Of a DNA stretch of 64,000 bases, positions 7,122-12,171 are shown in pieces. The DNA lies in the IMG/VR virus record IMGVR_UViG_3300018059_000011, positions 1 through 64,000 of that record. One strand, 5' to 3'. Each line of letters starts with the position of its first letter. Position 1 is the stretch's first letter. The notes beneath the pieces were generated by a model. That model ran no database searches. It was not told where the DNA came from and was given only the letters and a program-made list of their open reading frames with translations. The stretch is from a virus. Position numbers and translations under genes: made by a program.

Positions 7122-7147
7122 CAATTACGGCGACATTGTGCTAGGGT
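7118..7147 (+). promoter_or_regulatory. Promoter of the HNH gene at 7156
   Basis: TTGACA at 7118-7123, 18-base spacer, TAGGGT at 7142-7147; the ATG is at 7156, eight bases on, so the mRNA would be leaderless. Bases 7118-7143 match 7568-7593 at 23 of 26 positions, so the same promoter is present on both sides of the HNH gene. Confidence 0.7.
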
Positions 7148-7155
7148 CCGCGATC

Positions 7156-7566
7156 ATGCCCAAGTCGGATTTGTCGGTCGAAGAAAAACGTGAGCGCAAT
7201 ATCGCCAAGTGTTCTCGCTGGCGCAAGAGCAATCCAGAAAAACAACGTGGGTATGAAGCTACTTGGAATAAGGCTAACCCTGAACGACGCAGAGCCATAG
7301 CGGCCCGTGCTGGCAGAAAAGTTCGTCAACACAACTACGATTTTGTTTGGGAGTGGAAGAGTACCCATCCCTGTGTTGACTGCGGAGAGCCCGACCCAGT
7401 TGTTTTGGACTTCGCCCATCGAGATCGGAAGACCAAGATCGACAACATCAGCGACATGGTACGCAAAGGCGTGTCTTTGGCTAAGATAAAAGACGAAATT
7501 TCAAAATGCGATTGTCGTTGTGCTAATTGCCACCGTCGAAGGACATTTGTTGAGCGGATGTTTTAG
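7156..7566 (+). CDS. Freestanding HNH homing-type endonuclease
   Basis: 136 residues from ATG 7156 (an upstream in-frame GTG at 7138 lies inside the promoter). Basic N-terminus with RWRKSNPEKQRGY, then HPCVDCGEPDP, LDFAHRDRKTK and CRCANCHRRR. The usual D of the DH pair is replaced by A (FAHRD), which may weaken activity. It is a paralogue of the proteins at 1690 and 9288, interrupts the region just upstream of the gene at 7605/7646, and is flanked by promoter copies. Confidence 0.8.
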   Translation: MPKSDLSVEEKRERNIAKCSRWRKSNPEKQRGYEATWNKANPERRRAIAARAGRKVRQHNYDFVWEWKSTHPCVDCGEPDPVVLDFAHRDRKTKIDNISDMVRKGVSLAKIKDEISKCDCRCANCHRRRTFVERMF

Positions 7567-7567
7567 T

Positions 7568-7597
7568 TTGACAATTGAGGCGTCATTGTGCTATGTT
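7568..7597 (+). promoter_or_regulatory. Promoter for the 7605/7646 genes
   Basis: TTGACA at 7568-7573, 18-base spacer ending in GTGC, TATGTT at 7592-7597. The first ATG (7605) is seven bases downstream, so the predicted transcript starts at that ATG. It is a near-duplicate of the promoter at 7118. Confidence 0.7.
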
Positions 7598-7604
7598 CTC
7601 ATTT

Positions 7605-7649
7605 ATGCCAAGAGATTGGCCTGACCAGAACCAGGAGAAAACCACATGA
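7605..7649 (+). CDS. 14-residue leaderless leader peptide, coupled to next gene
   Basis: ATG at 7605 encodes MPRDWPDQNQEKTT and ends in a TGA that overlaps the next start (ATGA at 7646-7649). It lies where the promoter's transcript should begin, and its 3' half supplies the ribosome binding site (CAGGAGAAA) of the gene at 7646. A role in coupling or attenuation is an inference. It begins with the same MP start as the HNH gene (MPKSD). Confidence 0.45.
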   Translation: MPRDWPDQNQEKTT

Positions 7650-8257
7650 GCTTGTTGCTCAAGATTATGTCGTGCGAAGACGCGCCCGACGAAGATTCGC
7701 GCAAAACCTTTTGCCTCTACACCGACATCACATCCTGCCACTTCAGGCGTCATCCCGATGGCAGCGCCGAGGCCCACGTCTGGTGCCGCGAGCCGATCAA
7801 GACCGCGATGGTGCCCGGCTTCGTCGAGATCGAGAAGCACATCATTCTCACCGGCAATGCCTACCTCATGAACGAGAACGGCAAGACTGTTTCTTCGTTT
7901 GGCGTCGCCCGCTATGAAGACGGTAGACACACGGGTCCGCTTGGTCGCGATGCTCCGAAGGGAAATCTCATTCTCATCGGACCCGACCGTGAGCGCGTCA
8001 TTGAGGCTCTCGATTCGCTCGGGCTTGCGCTCGTCAACCATAGTCATCAGTGGAGCATGGACGAGAGGCGTCAGTACGAGGGCGCGATCTCTCTGCTCGA
8101 TGCCGACAAGAATAGGCGTCATCCCACGATTCGAGGGGCTCATACCCAGGCGACCATTGAACACGGCATGAATTTGGCAACACCAGATGCGAAATCGACT
8201 ACCGAAGCAGCGGCGTCGCGCCGGTCGCGCGTTGTCGAGCGGAACAGGGGGAAGTAG
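7646..8257 (+). CDS. Hypothetical protein (203 aa)
   Basis: Start at 7646 after CAGGAG. The N-terminal 140 residues look like a mixed sheet/helix domain (SCHFRRHPDGSAEAHVWC; IEIEKHIILTGNAYLMNENG type strands), and the last 60 residues are polar and probably disordered. There is a Cys/His-rich start (MSCEDAPDE, FCLYTD, SCHF). No family recognised. It is the first full gene downstream of the 7568 promoter. Confidence 0.6.
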   Translation: MSLLLKIMSCEDAPDEDSRKTFCLYTDITSCHFRRHPDGSAEAHVWCREPIKTAMVPGFVEIEKHIILTGNAYLMNENGKTVSSFGVARYEDGRHTGPLGRDAPKGNLILIGPDRERVIEALDSLGLALVNHSHQWSMDERRQYEGAISLLDADKNRRHPTIRGAHTQATIEHGMNLATPDAKSTTEAAASRRSRVVERNRGK

Positions 8258-8269
8258 CTCACGGGAGTG

Positions 8270-8335
8270 ATGCCCAATCAGCCTGAAGACTACAGTCGTT
8301 CAGAAACCAACCGCCGCAAGGAGGCAAAGTCATGA
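8270..8335 (+). CDS. 21-residue coupled ORF upstream of the hydrolase
   Basis: ATG 8270 after GGGAG encodes MPNQPEDYSRSETNRRKEAK-S and stops inside the start of the next gene (ATGA at 8332-8335). The hydrolase's ribosome binding site (AAGGAGG) lies in its 3' end. It is a short polar peptide and may be only a coupling ORF. Confidence 0.35.
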   Translation: MPNQPEDYSRSETNRRKEAKS

Positions 8336-8844
8336 ACCAAGTAGCCCTCATCGTTCTGCTCGTTGGGCTTACTAACGGAGCACATGCACAGCAGGTAGCT
8401 GCTGCGAAGGCGAGCCTTGATTACGCCGAGCAACAGTGCCTTGCCGATGCCATGTACTACGAAGCGCGTGGAGAAGGCGAACGCGGCCAGCGTGCCGTCG
8501 CCGAAGTCGTGATCGCGAGGACGAAGCAATCGTATCGCCCTCACACGGTCTGCGGTGTCGTCTTTGAGCCTTATCAATTCAGCTTTACATTCGATGGCTC
8601 GATGAAGCGGAAACTCGACAACGAAGCGTGGGCCGATTCAATGGACCTCGCCGAGAGCATCATGTCGGGAAATCCGCGAAAAACGCGGAGTATCACGAAC
8701 GGTGCAACGTACTTTGCGCGCTACGACGTGAAGGCGCCGTGGATCGTCAACATGAACGTGACTGTTCAGATCGGCGATCATGTGTTCTACCGGCTCAAGC
8801 CGAAGGCCGAGAGAATTAGCTTGACGCGCGTGGCGTCGGACTGA
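8332..8844 (+). CDS. Exported SleB-like cell wall hydrolase
   Basis: 170 residues with an N-terminal signal peptide (MNQVALIVLLVGLTNGAHAQ) and then the Hydrolase_2/SleB core: AMYYEARGEGERGQRAVAEV (the E of YYEAR is the likely catalytic acid), VIARTKQ, CGVVFEPYQFSF, and a C-terminal GDHVFYR. This family cuts peptidoglycan. It is far from the lysis genes and carries a signal peptide, so an entry, periplasmic or regulatory role fits better than bulk lysis. The start follows AAGGAGG. The last codons contain the -35 of the tRNA-Cys promoter. Confidence 0.8.
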   Translation: MNQVALIVLLVGLTNGAHAQQVAAAKASLDYAEQQCLADAMYYEARGEGERGQRAVAEVVIARTKQSYRPHTVCGVVFEPYQFSFTFDGSMKRKLDNEAWADSMDLAESIMSGNPRKTRSITNGATYFARYDVKAPWIVNMNVTVQIGDHVFYRLKPKAERISLTRVASD

Positions 8845-8850
8845 TAAGGT
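8821..8850 (+). promoter_or_regulatory. Promoter of tRNA-Cys
   Basis: TTGACG at 8821-8826 (inside the preceding gene), 18-base spacer, TAAGGT at 8845-8850. The first base of the tRNA is 8858, seven bases after the -10, so the transcript is predicted to start at nucleotide 1 of the tRNA. Confidence 0.6.
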
Positions 8851-8857
8851 TTCGGCA

Positions 8858-8932
8858 GACGATATGGCGGAAGGGTTTACGCGGGGAACTGCAAATTCTC
8901 TTATCCGGGTTCGAGTCCCGGTATCGTCTCCA
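8858..8932 (+). tRNA. tRNA-Cys(GCA)
   Basis: The acceptor stem GACGATA pairs perfectly with TATCGTC (8922-8928); discriminator T at 8929, as expected for tRNA-Cys, and CCA encoded at 8930-8932. Anticodon stem GGGAA/TTCTC, loop CTGCAAA with anticodon GCA at 8891-8893. The T arm CCGGG-TTCGAGT-CCCGG is canonical. The D arm has a three-pair stem with GGG in its loop. Confidence 0.9.
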
Positions 8933-8941
8933 ATTTTCTGC

Positions 8942-8971
8942 TTGACATCGGCCCCCTTCTTGTGGCAGGAT
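8942..8971 (+). promoter_or_regulatory. Promoter of tRNA-Pro
   Basis: TTGACA at 8942-8947, 18-base spacer ending TGTGG, CAGGAT at 8966-8971, six bases before tRNA-Pro. The stretch GACATCGGCCCC and the following TTGTGGCA recur at 10617-10640 in front of an endonuclease gene. Confidence 0.55.
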
Positions 8972-8977
8972 GTGATC

Positions 8978-9052
8978 CTAGTGATAGCTCAGCAGTAGAG
9001 TATCGGTTTTGGAAACCGAGGGCCGGGAGGGCAGCACTCCCTCACTAGACCA
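8978..9052 (+). tRNA. tRNA-Pro(TGG) with non-canonical D and T loops
   Basis: The acceptor stem CTAGTGA (8978-8984) pairs fully with TCACTAG (9042-9048); discriminator A, CCA encoded at 9050-9052. Anticodon stem TCGGT/ACCGA, loop TTTGGAA, anticodon TGG at 9010-9012. D stem GCTC/GAGT. The T stem GGGAG/CTCCC is sound, but its loop is GGCAGCA rather than TTCRANY, and the D loop AGCAGTA lacks the GG pair. All stems pair, so it is not simply decayed. Confidence 0.75.
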
Positions 9053-9073
9053 GATTCGGTGATGGAGTTTGTC

Positions 9074-9226
9074 ATGGCAAGTCTCGGAAAGTTCAAGGTC
9101 AAGACGAATGACACAAAAGGACCGACCCCGCCTCTGCCGGGTCAGCCACCGAAGGGTCATGGCCCAAAGGGAGCGCCCGTAGGGGTCGGCTCCATGAAGA
9201 AGTTGGACGACAAAGCCTACTGCTAA
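9074..9226 (+). CDS. Small Pro/Gly/Lys-rich protein (50 aa)
   Basis: ATG 9074 preceded by GGTGATGGAG. Encodes MASLGKFKVKTNDTKGP, then a Pro-Gly-rich middle (PPLPGQPPKGHGPKGAP) and a KKLDD tail ending in Cys. It is too short to classify. A similar short basic protein lies at 10070. Confidence 0.5.
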   Translation: MASLGKFKVKTNDTKGPTPPLPGQPPKGHGPKGAPVGVGSMKKLDDKAYC

Positions 9227-9287
9227 GTCGCCCCCGGTTTTCTCCTGATAAATTTCGTTCCTGAATAACTGGCGGTGATATTTTGCC

Positions 9288-9737
9288 ATGTTTGATAAGG
9301 AGAAGTACGACCGAAACCGGGATAAAGCAAAACGTCGTGCCCAAAATAAAGTCTATTGGGATCGGCACGGTGAAGTTGCGAAACATAAAAATAGAAATGC
9401 GACAAAATTACGCCAAGAGACTTTGGGTTTTGTGTATACTGGTAGACCTGGAAGGCCATCTAAGTTCAAAGATGGCAAGACTACATTAGAGCGGCGTAAA
9501 GAGATTCGGGACTACGCATGGAGGTATAAAGAAAGCCATCCGTGCGTAGATTGCGGCGAGAAGAATCCGATAGTTTTGGAGTTCGATCACAGGGACAGGA
9601 AAACAAAACTTTTTCATATAGGGGCCGGAAATACTAAGAATCGCGCCATTGAAGAAGTGAAGGATGAAATTGAAAAATGCGATGTACGTTGCGCTAATTG
9701 CCATCGCATCAAGACGTGGATTGAGAATTTACTCTGA
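9288..9737 (+). CDS. Freestanding HNH homing-type endonuclease
   Basis: 149 residues. Basic N-terminal half (KEKYDRNRDKAKRRAQNK), then HPCVDCGEKNP, LEFDHRDRKTK and VRCANCHRIK: intact HNH core with both CxxC pairs. It is clearly more AT-rich than its surroundings, as expected for a recent arrival. There is no ribosome binding site; a weak -10 (GATATT, 9277-9282) precedes the ATG by only five bases. Closest relatives in the window are at 1690 and 7156. Confidence 0.8.
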   Translation: MFDKEKYDRNRDKAKRRAQNKVYWDRHGEVAKHKNRNATKLRQETLGFVYTGRPGRPSKFKDGKTTLERRKEIRDYAWRYKESHPCVDCGEKNPIVLEFDHRDRKTKLFHIGAGNTKNRAIEEVKDEIEKCDVRCANCHRIKTWIENLL

Positions 9738-10069
9738 ATGCCGTTTGGCATCAGGCTATTACGACCCCAGGTCGGACGTGAGGACCAGCGAAGTCTTCAT
9801 CCTTCCTGAATTACACTGGCCGCCATAGGCGGCGTTAGCTGTCGCGTCCGGGTAATGACCGGGCGGCTCGCGGAGAGCGCAGATACCAGAACTGTCGGCG
9901 GCATCTTGTTCGTTGTGGCGTGGCGTGGTGATGGGCGGTCGGGGATAACAGATGAGCCCCGACCGCCCGGAATGTGGGTAGGCCAGCGTTAATGGCCCGG
10001 TGTCATTGCTCGATAGCCGGTGGCGCCCACAACGAAATGTTTTGGCGAAGCAAAGAGAGGACTAGCATC
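9738..10069 (+). ncRNA. Gene-free, hairpin-rich stretch, possible structured RNA
   Basis: 332 bases with no supported gene. Hairpins: ATGCC-GTTT-GGCAT at 9738-9751 directly after the HNH stop, CGACC-CCA-GGTCG, GCCGCC-ATA-GGCGGC, and a perfect 12-bp stem at 9933-9968. A 59-base segment (9973-10031) is closed by TGTGGGT/GCCCACA like an acceptor stem but has no proper anticodon or T arm. It might be a regulatory RNA or only processing structures between tRNA genes. Confidence 0.3.
9933..9968. repeat. Perfect 12-bp stem with 12-base loop
   Basis: GGGCGGTCGGGG (9933-9944) pairs exactly with CCCCGACCGCCC (9957-9968). No T-run follows, so it is not a standard intrinsic terminator on the plus strand. 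Confidence 0.7.
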
Positions 10070-10174
10070 ATGTCGAAGAAAATTCCTGCGGCGCTGAAGG
10101 CGCATCAGTTCAAGAAAGGGACGAAAGCCCCGAAGGCAAAGGCCAAAGGCAAGGGAAAAGCCAAAGGCAAGTAA
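10070..10174 (+). CDS. Lysine-rich small protein (34 aa)
   Basis: ATG 10070 follows GAGAGGAC. The peptide MSKKIPAALKAHQFKKG is followed by a Lys-Gly-Ala tail. Very short KxPAALxAHQxKK proteins occur in other phages. It could bind nucleic acid or acidic partners; no function known. Confidence 0.5.
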   Translation: MSKKIPAALKAHQFKKGTKAPKAKAKGKGKAKGK

Positions 10175-10264
10175 AGAGGGCGGCGCAGCGTTTGGGTCAA
10201 CATAGCCTTAAGACCGCAAAGCGCCTATCAATGGTCGGGTTCGCGCCGACCGCTCTCGCCGAGT

Positions 10265-10342
10265 CTGGTCGTAGCTCAGTCTGGTTAGAGCGTCGGATTG
10301 TGAATCCGAAGGGCGTTGGTTCAAATCCAACCGCCAGGACCA
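10265..10342 (+). tRNA. tRNA-His(GTG), A73 and no G-1
   Basis: The anticodon arm TCGGA-TTGTGAA-TCCGA gives GTG at 10300-10302. D stem GCTC/GAGC with GG in the loop; T arm GTTGG-TTCAAAT-CCAAC; CCA at 10340-10342. The acceptor stem pairs CTGG/CCAG and CG/CG but needs a bulged T at 10269. Discriminator A at 10339 with no G at position -1 matches the unusual tRNA-His of many alphaproteobacteria rather than the usual G-1:C73. Confidence 0.85.
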
Positions 10343-10590
10343 TTTAGTCGGATAGCATCGCATTCCGTCCGGCACAAGGATCGCCTCTCCATCGGTGATC
10401 CTTAGTTGCGGCGGCTGCGGTCGCCGCGCCTTATACGTCCCAGAACCGGCTCTGCCCCGGTATCCGGCTGGGGCCACTTCTGTGCCGTGGATGCCTGTTC
10501 GCGACAGGGCTCGGGCAATGCGAAAGCATCCCCTCTACGGACTGGCGAGGAAACCGGGACAACCGAAAGGCTCTCCCGGTTTCTGCTTTT
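10343..10590 (+). ncRNA. Candidate structured RNA ending in a terminator
   Basis: No gene is supported between tRNA-His and 10650. The 248 bases fold locally many times: AAGGATC/GATCCTT around 10377-10402, a GCGGCG/CGCCGC stem, CCCAG..CCGG pairing with CCGG..CTGGG, CCTGT/ACAGG, ATGC-GAAA-GCAT with a GNRA tetraloop, and a final stem with a second GAAA loop that works as terminator. Density of paired elements and two GNRA loops suggest a discrete RNA; I recognise no known class. Confidence 0.35.
10550..10590 (+). terminator. Intrinsic terminator after the tRNA-His region
   Basis: GAAACCGGG (10550-10558) pairs exactly with CCCGGTTTC (10575-10583), followed by TGCTTTTC. An internal CC-GAAA-GG hairpin sits in the loop. 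Confidence 0.55.
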
Positions 10591-10614
10591 CTGCTGTACA
10601 GCAAATAATGCCGC

Positions 10615-10643
10615 TGGACATCGGCCCCAGATTGTGGCACTAT
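10615..10643 (+). promoter_or_regulatory. Promoter of the endonuclease VII-like gene at 10650
   Basis: TGGACA at 10615-10620, 17-base spacer and CACTAT (10638-10643), or 18 bases and ACTATT. The ATG is six bases downstream with no Shine-Dalgarno. The -35 and spacer resemble the tRNA-Pro promoter at 8942. Confidence 0.5.
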
Positions 10644-10649
10644 TCACGG

Positions 10650-11090
10650 ATGAGAAAATATACGGATGCCCAACGTGAGGCTTCTCGCCTTAGAGGAGAA
10701 GGATGGAGAAAGCGTAATCCTGATAAAGACTACGAATGTAAGAGGGCTTGGCTTAAGGCCAATCCTGTAAAACGAAAAGCAATGCAGAAAAAGGCCGATG
10801 CGAAGCGCGGCCCTGTGCCTCCTGAAGTAACCCGGAAAAGGAATCGTTACTACAAATACGGGGTTAGCCCAGAGGATGTGGCTTTTATGATCGCGAGGCA
10901 GAAAGGAACATGCGCTATCTGTCCAATGCTTTTGTCTGAGAAAACGGCCCATGTAGACCACGACCATAAAACTGGGAAAGTCCGAGGGCTCCTGTGCCGA
11001 AAATGCAACCTGGGACTGGGGCATTTTGAGGACAATCCATCATTTCTGGTTTCCGCCGTGTCGTACCTTCAAAGAGTGGTGGACAGGTAG
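10650..11090 (+). CDS. Endonuclease VII-like HNH nuclease, freestanding
   Basis: 146 residues from ATG 10650; the frame is open further upstream, but that part is the structured RNA and promoter. Basic N-terminus, then YYKYGVSPEDVAFMIARQKG, CAICPM, HVDHDHKTGKVRGLLCRKCN and LGLGHF: the endonuclease VII zinc-HNH core with a complete DHDH metal site. The end of the gene contains the -35 (TGGACA) of the promoter for the gene at 11138. Confidence 0.8.
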   Translation: MRKYTDAQREASRLRGEGWRKRNPDKDYECKRAWLKANPVKRKAMQKKADAKRGPVPPEVTRKRNRYYKYGVSPEDVAFMIARQKGTCAICPMLLSEKTAHVDHDHKTGKVRGLLCRKCNLGLGHFEDNPSFLVSAVSYLQRVVDR

Positions 11091-11109
11091 ATTGAAACGG
11101 TGCTATAAT
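11080..11109 (+). promoter_or_regulatory. Strong sigma-70-like promoter for 11138
   Basis: TGGACA at 11080-11085 inside the last codons of the endonuclease gene, 18-base spacer ending in TGC (extended -10), consensus TATAAT at 11104-11109. A 28-base leader with AAAGGA precedes the ATG at 11138. Confidence 0.75.
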
Positions 11110-11137
11110 GCGGTCTTGATTCAAAAGGATACGTTTC

Positions 11138-11455
11138 ATGATGCTCCATCTGGTTATCACCGTGGCGATGTTCCTGAACGGCGCAGGAATTTCCCAGGAC
11201 ACGGACGCCCAACTGATGCAGACGCCGGATTGCGTGGCCGAGATTCAGCGTGTGGCCTCTGACTGGAAAGACCAGTACGGCGAAGACACGATTGTCGCGG
11301 GCTGGTGCGAGAACAAGGAACTGCCGGACGACAGAATCATGGAGATGCTGAAGTCGCATCTTCCCGAGGGCCATCCTCCGGTTGATTCTGAGCCGGGCGC
11401 GGCTCCTCAGTCGGCGCCGATGCCGAAGGCTTTCCCCGGCGGCGGCACCGCTTAA
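11138..11455 (+). CDS. Exported hypothetical protein (105 aa)
   Basis: ATG 11138 (or 11141) after AAAGGA. The hydrophobic N-terminus MMLHLVITVAMFLNGAGISQ looks like a signal peptide. The mature part has one Cys pair (PDCVAEIQ; AGWCENKE) that could form a disulphide, and a Pro/Ala/Gly-rich tail. No family recognised. Confidence 0.6.
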   Translation: MMLHLVITVAMFLNGAGISQDTDAQLMQTPDCVAEIQRVASDWKDQYGEDTIVAGWCENKELPDDRIMEMLKSHLPEGHPPVDSEPGAAPQSAPMPKAFPGGGTA

Positions 11456-11532
11456 TTTTCCAATCGGCGGCCTAAAGTTTACAATCGGGAGTCTTATAGT
11501 TGACAATCGCTCTGCGTAAAGTTGACAGTCAT
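11452..11532 (+). repeat. Four phased 16-base repeats upstream of 11531
   Basis: Related 16-mers at 11452-11467, 11473-11488, 11495-11510 and 11517-11532, for example TAAAGTTTACAATCGG and TATAGTTGACAATCGC. Starts are 21, 22 and 22 bases apart, about two helical turns. Each combines a -10-like (TAAAGT/TATAGT) and a -35-like (TTGACA) word, but the spacing between them (11 bases) does not make a normal promoter. Candidate operator array. Confidence 0.6.
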
Positions 11533-11761
11533 GTTCATCAGCCTTCTGGGATGGGTTTTCGCTGCGGCCACGATTTTCTGCTACGCCCGTGAAGGCCGTC
11601 ATCACCTGTATACTCTCGGTTTTGCCGGGGCTTGCGTTCTCGGATTTGTCTACGGCATTCTCATTGGTTCATGGCCGCTGGCGGTTTCCGAAATTGTCTG
11701 GATCGGCACCTGTCTGTGGCGCTGGTACGGGCGAGTAGTGAAAGGGCTGGTAGGATTTTGA
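11531..11761 (+). CDS. Small multi-span membrane protein (76 aa)
   Basis: ATG 11531 lies in the last repeat of the array and has no Shine-Dalgarno, so a leaderless start is possible (TAAAGT at 11517 as -10). Three hydrophobic helices: FISLLGWVFAAATIFCYA, LGFAGACVLGFVYGILIG and AVSEIVWIGTCLWRW. The short three-helix layout ending in a W-rich helix recalls the CBU_0592-like proteins; a clearer member is at 62813. Confidence 0.6.
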   Translation: MFISLLGWVFAAATIFCYAREGRHHLYTLGFAGACVLGFVYGILIGSWPLAVSEIVWIGTCLWRWYGRVVKGLVGF

Positions 11762-12123
11762 TGGTCCCAAAGATCGACGATCCGAATGCGCTTCCTCTCC
11801 GCACAATCCTCGTGATGTGCGTTCAAGCGGCTGTGGTTGCCCGCACGCTCGCGAACAGTGGCGACCGGCAGGCCGCCGGTAAGCTCGCGAGAGTTGTCAC
11901 TTCGGTATCGGACGGCCTTGGCAATCCCCAAGACCTGCTGAACGCCGTTGACGGCGCCATGAAAATTCTCGAAGCGCGTAAGATTCAGGTTGACAGCAAA
12001 GAAGTCGCCAGGGCCTCGAAAGCCGCCGATATGGCGATGAACATGGTCGAGGAATGGGTTGGCCTGACCCTCTCGAATATCCGCCGGAGAGTACACGAGG
12101 AGCGCGGTCGCAAAAGCGCTTGA
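11761..12123 (+). CDS. Hypothetical alpha-helical protein (120 aa)
   Basis: Starts in the stop of the membrane protein (TGATG). All-helical and soluble: a first helix with VVARTLANSGDRQAAGKLAR, a middle LLNAVDGAMKILEAR, and a C-terminal VEEWVGLTLSNIRRRVHEER. No known motif. Its 3' end carries the -35 of the next promoter. Confidence 0.55.
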   Translation: MVPKIDDPNALPLRTILVMCVQAAVVARTLANSGDRQAAGKLARVVTSVSDGLGNPQDLLNAVDGAMKILEARKIQVDSKEVARASKAADMAMNMVEEWVGLTLSNIRRRVHEERGRKSA

Positions 12124-12148
12124 CTTTGGTTAACCCTCCTGGTAAAGT
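12120..12148 (+). promoter_or_regulatory. Promoter for the nucleotidyltransferase
   Basis: TTGACT at 12120-12125, 17-base spacer that includes GGTTAACC, and TAAAGT at 12143-12148. A leader with GGGAGGA precedes the ATG at 12172. Confidence 0.6.
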
Positions 12149-12171
12149 TCGACCAATCCTGGGAGGATGCA

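Noticed and set aside
9973-10031. tRNA-like segment closed by TGTGGGT/GCCCACA
   Set aside because: Only about 59 bases, no proper anticodon loop or T arm; kept only as part of a structured stretch.
10208-10477. Leftward 89-residue frame with LDLNQRPSDSQSDALTRLSYD
   Set aside because: This is the well-known false protein from antisense translation of a tRNA gene; it lies over tRNA-His.
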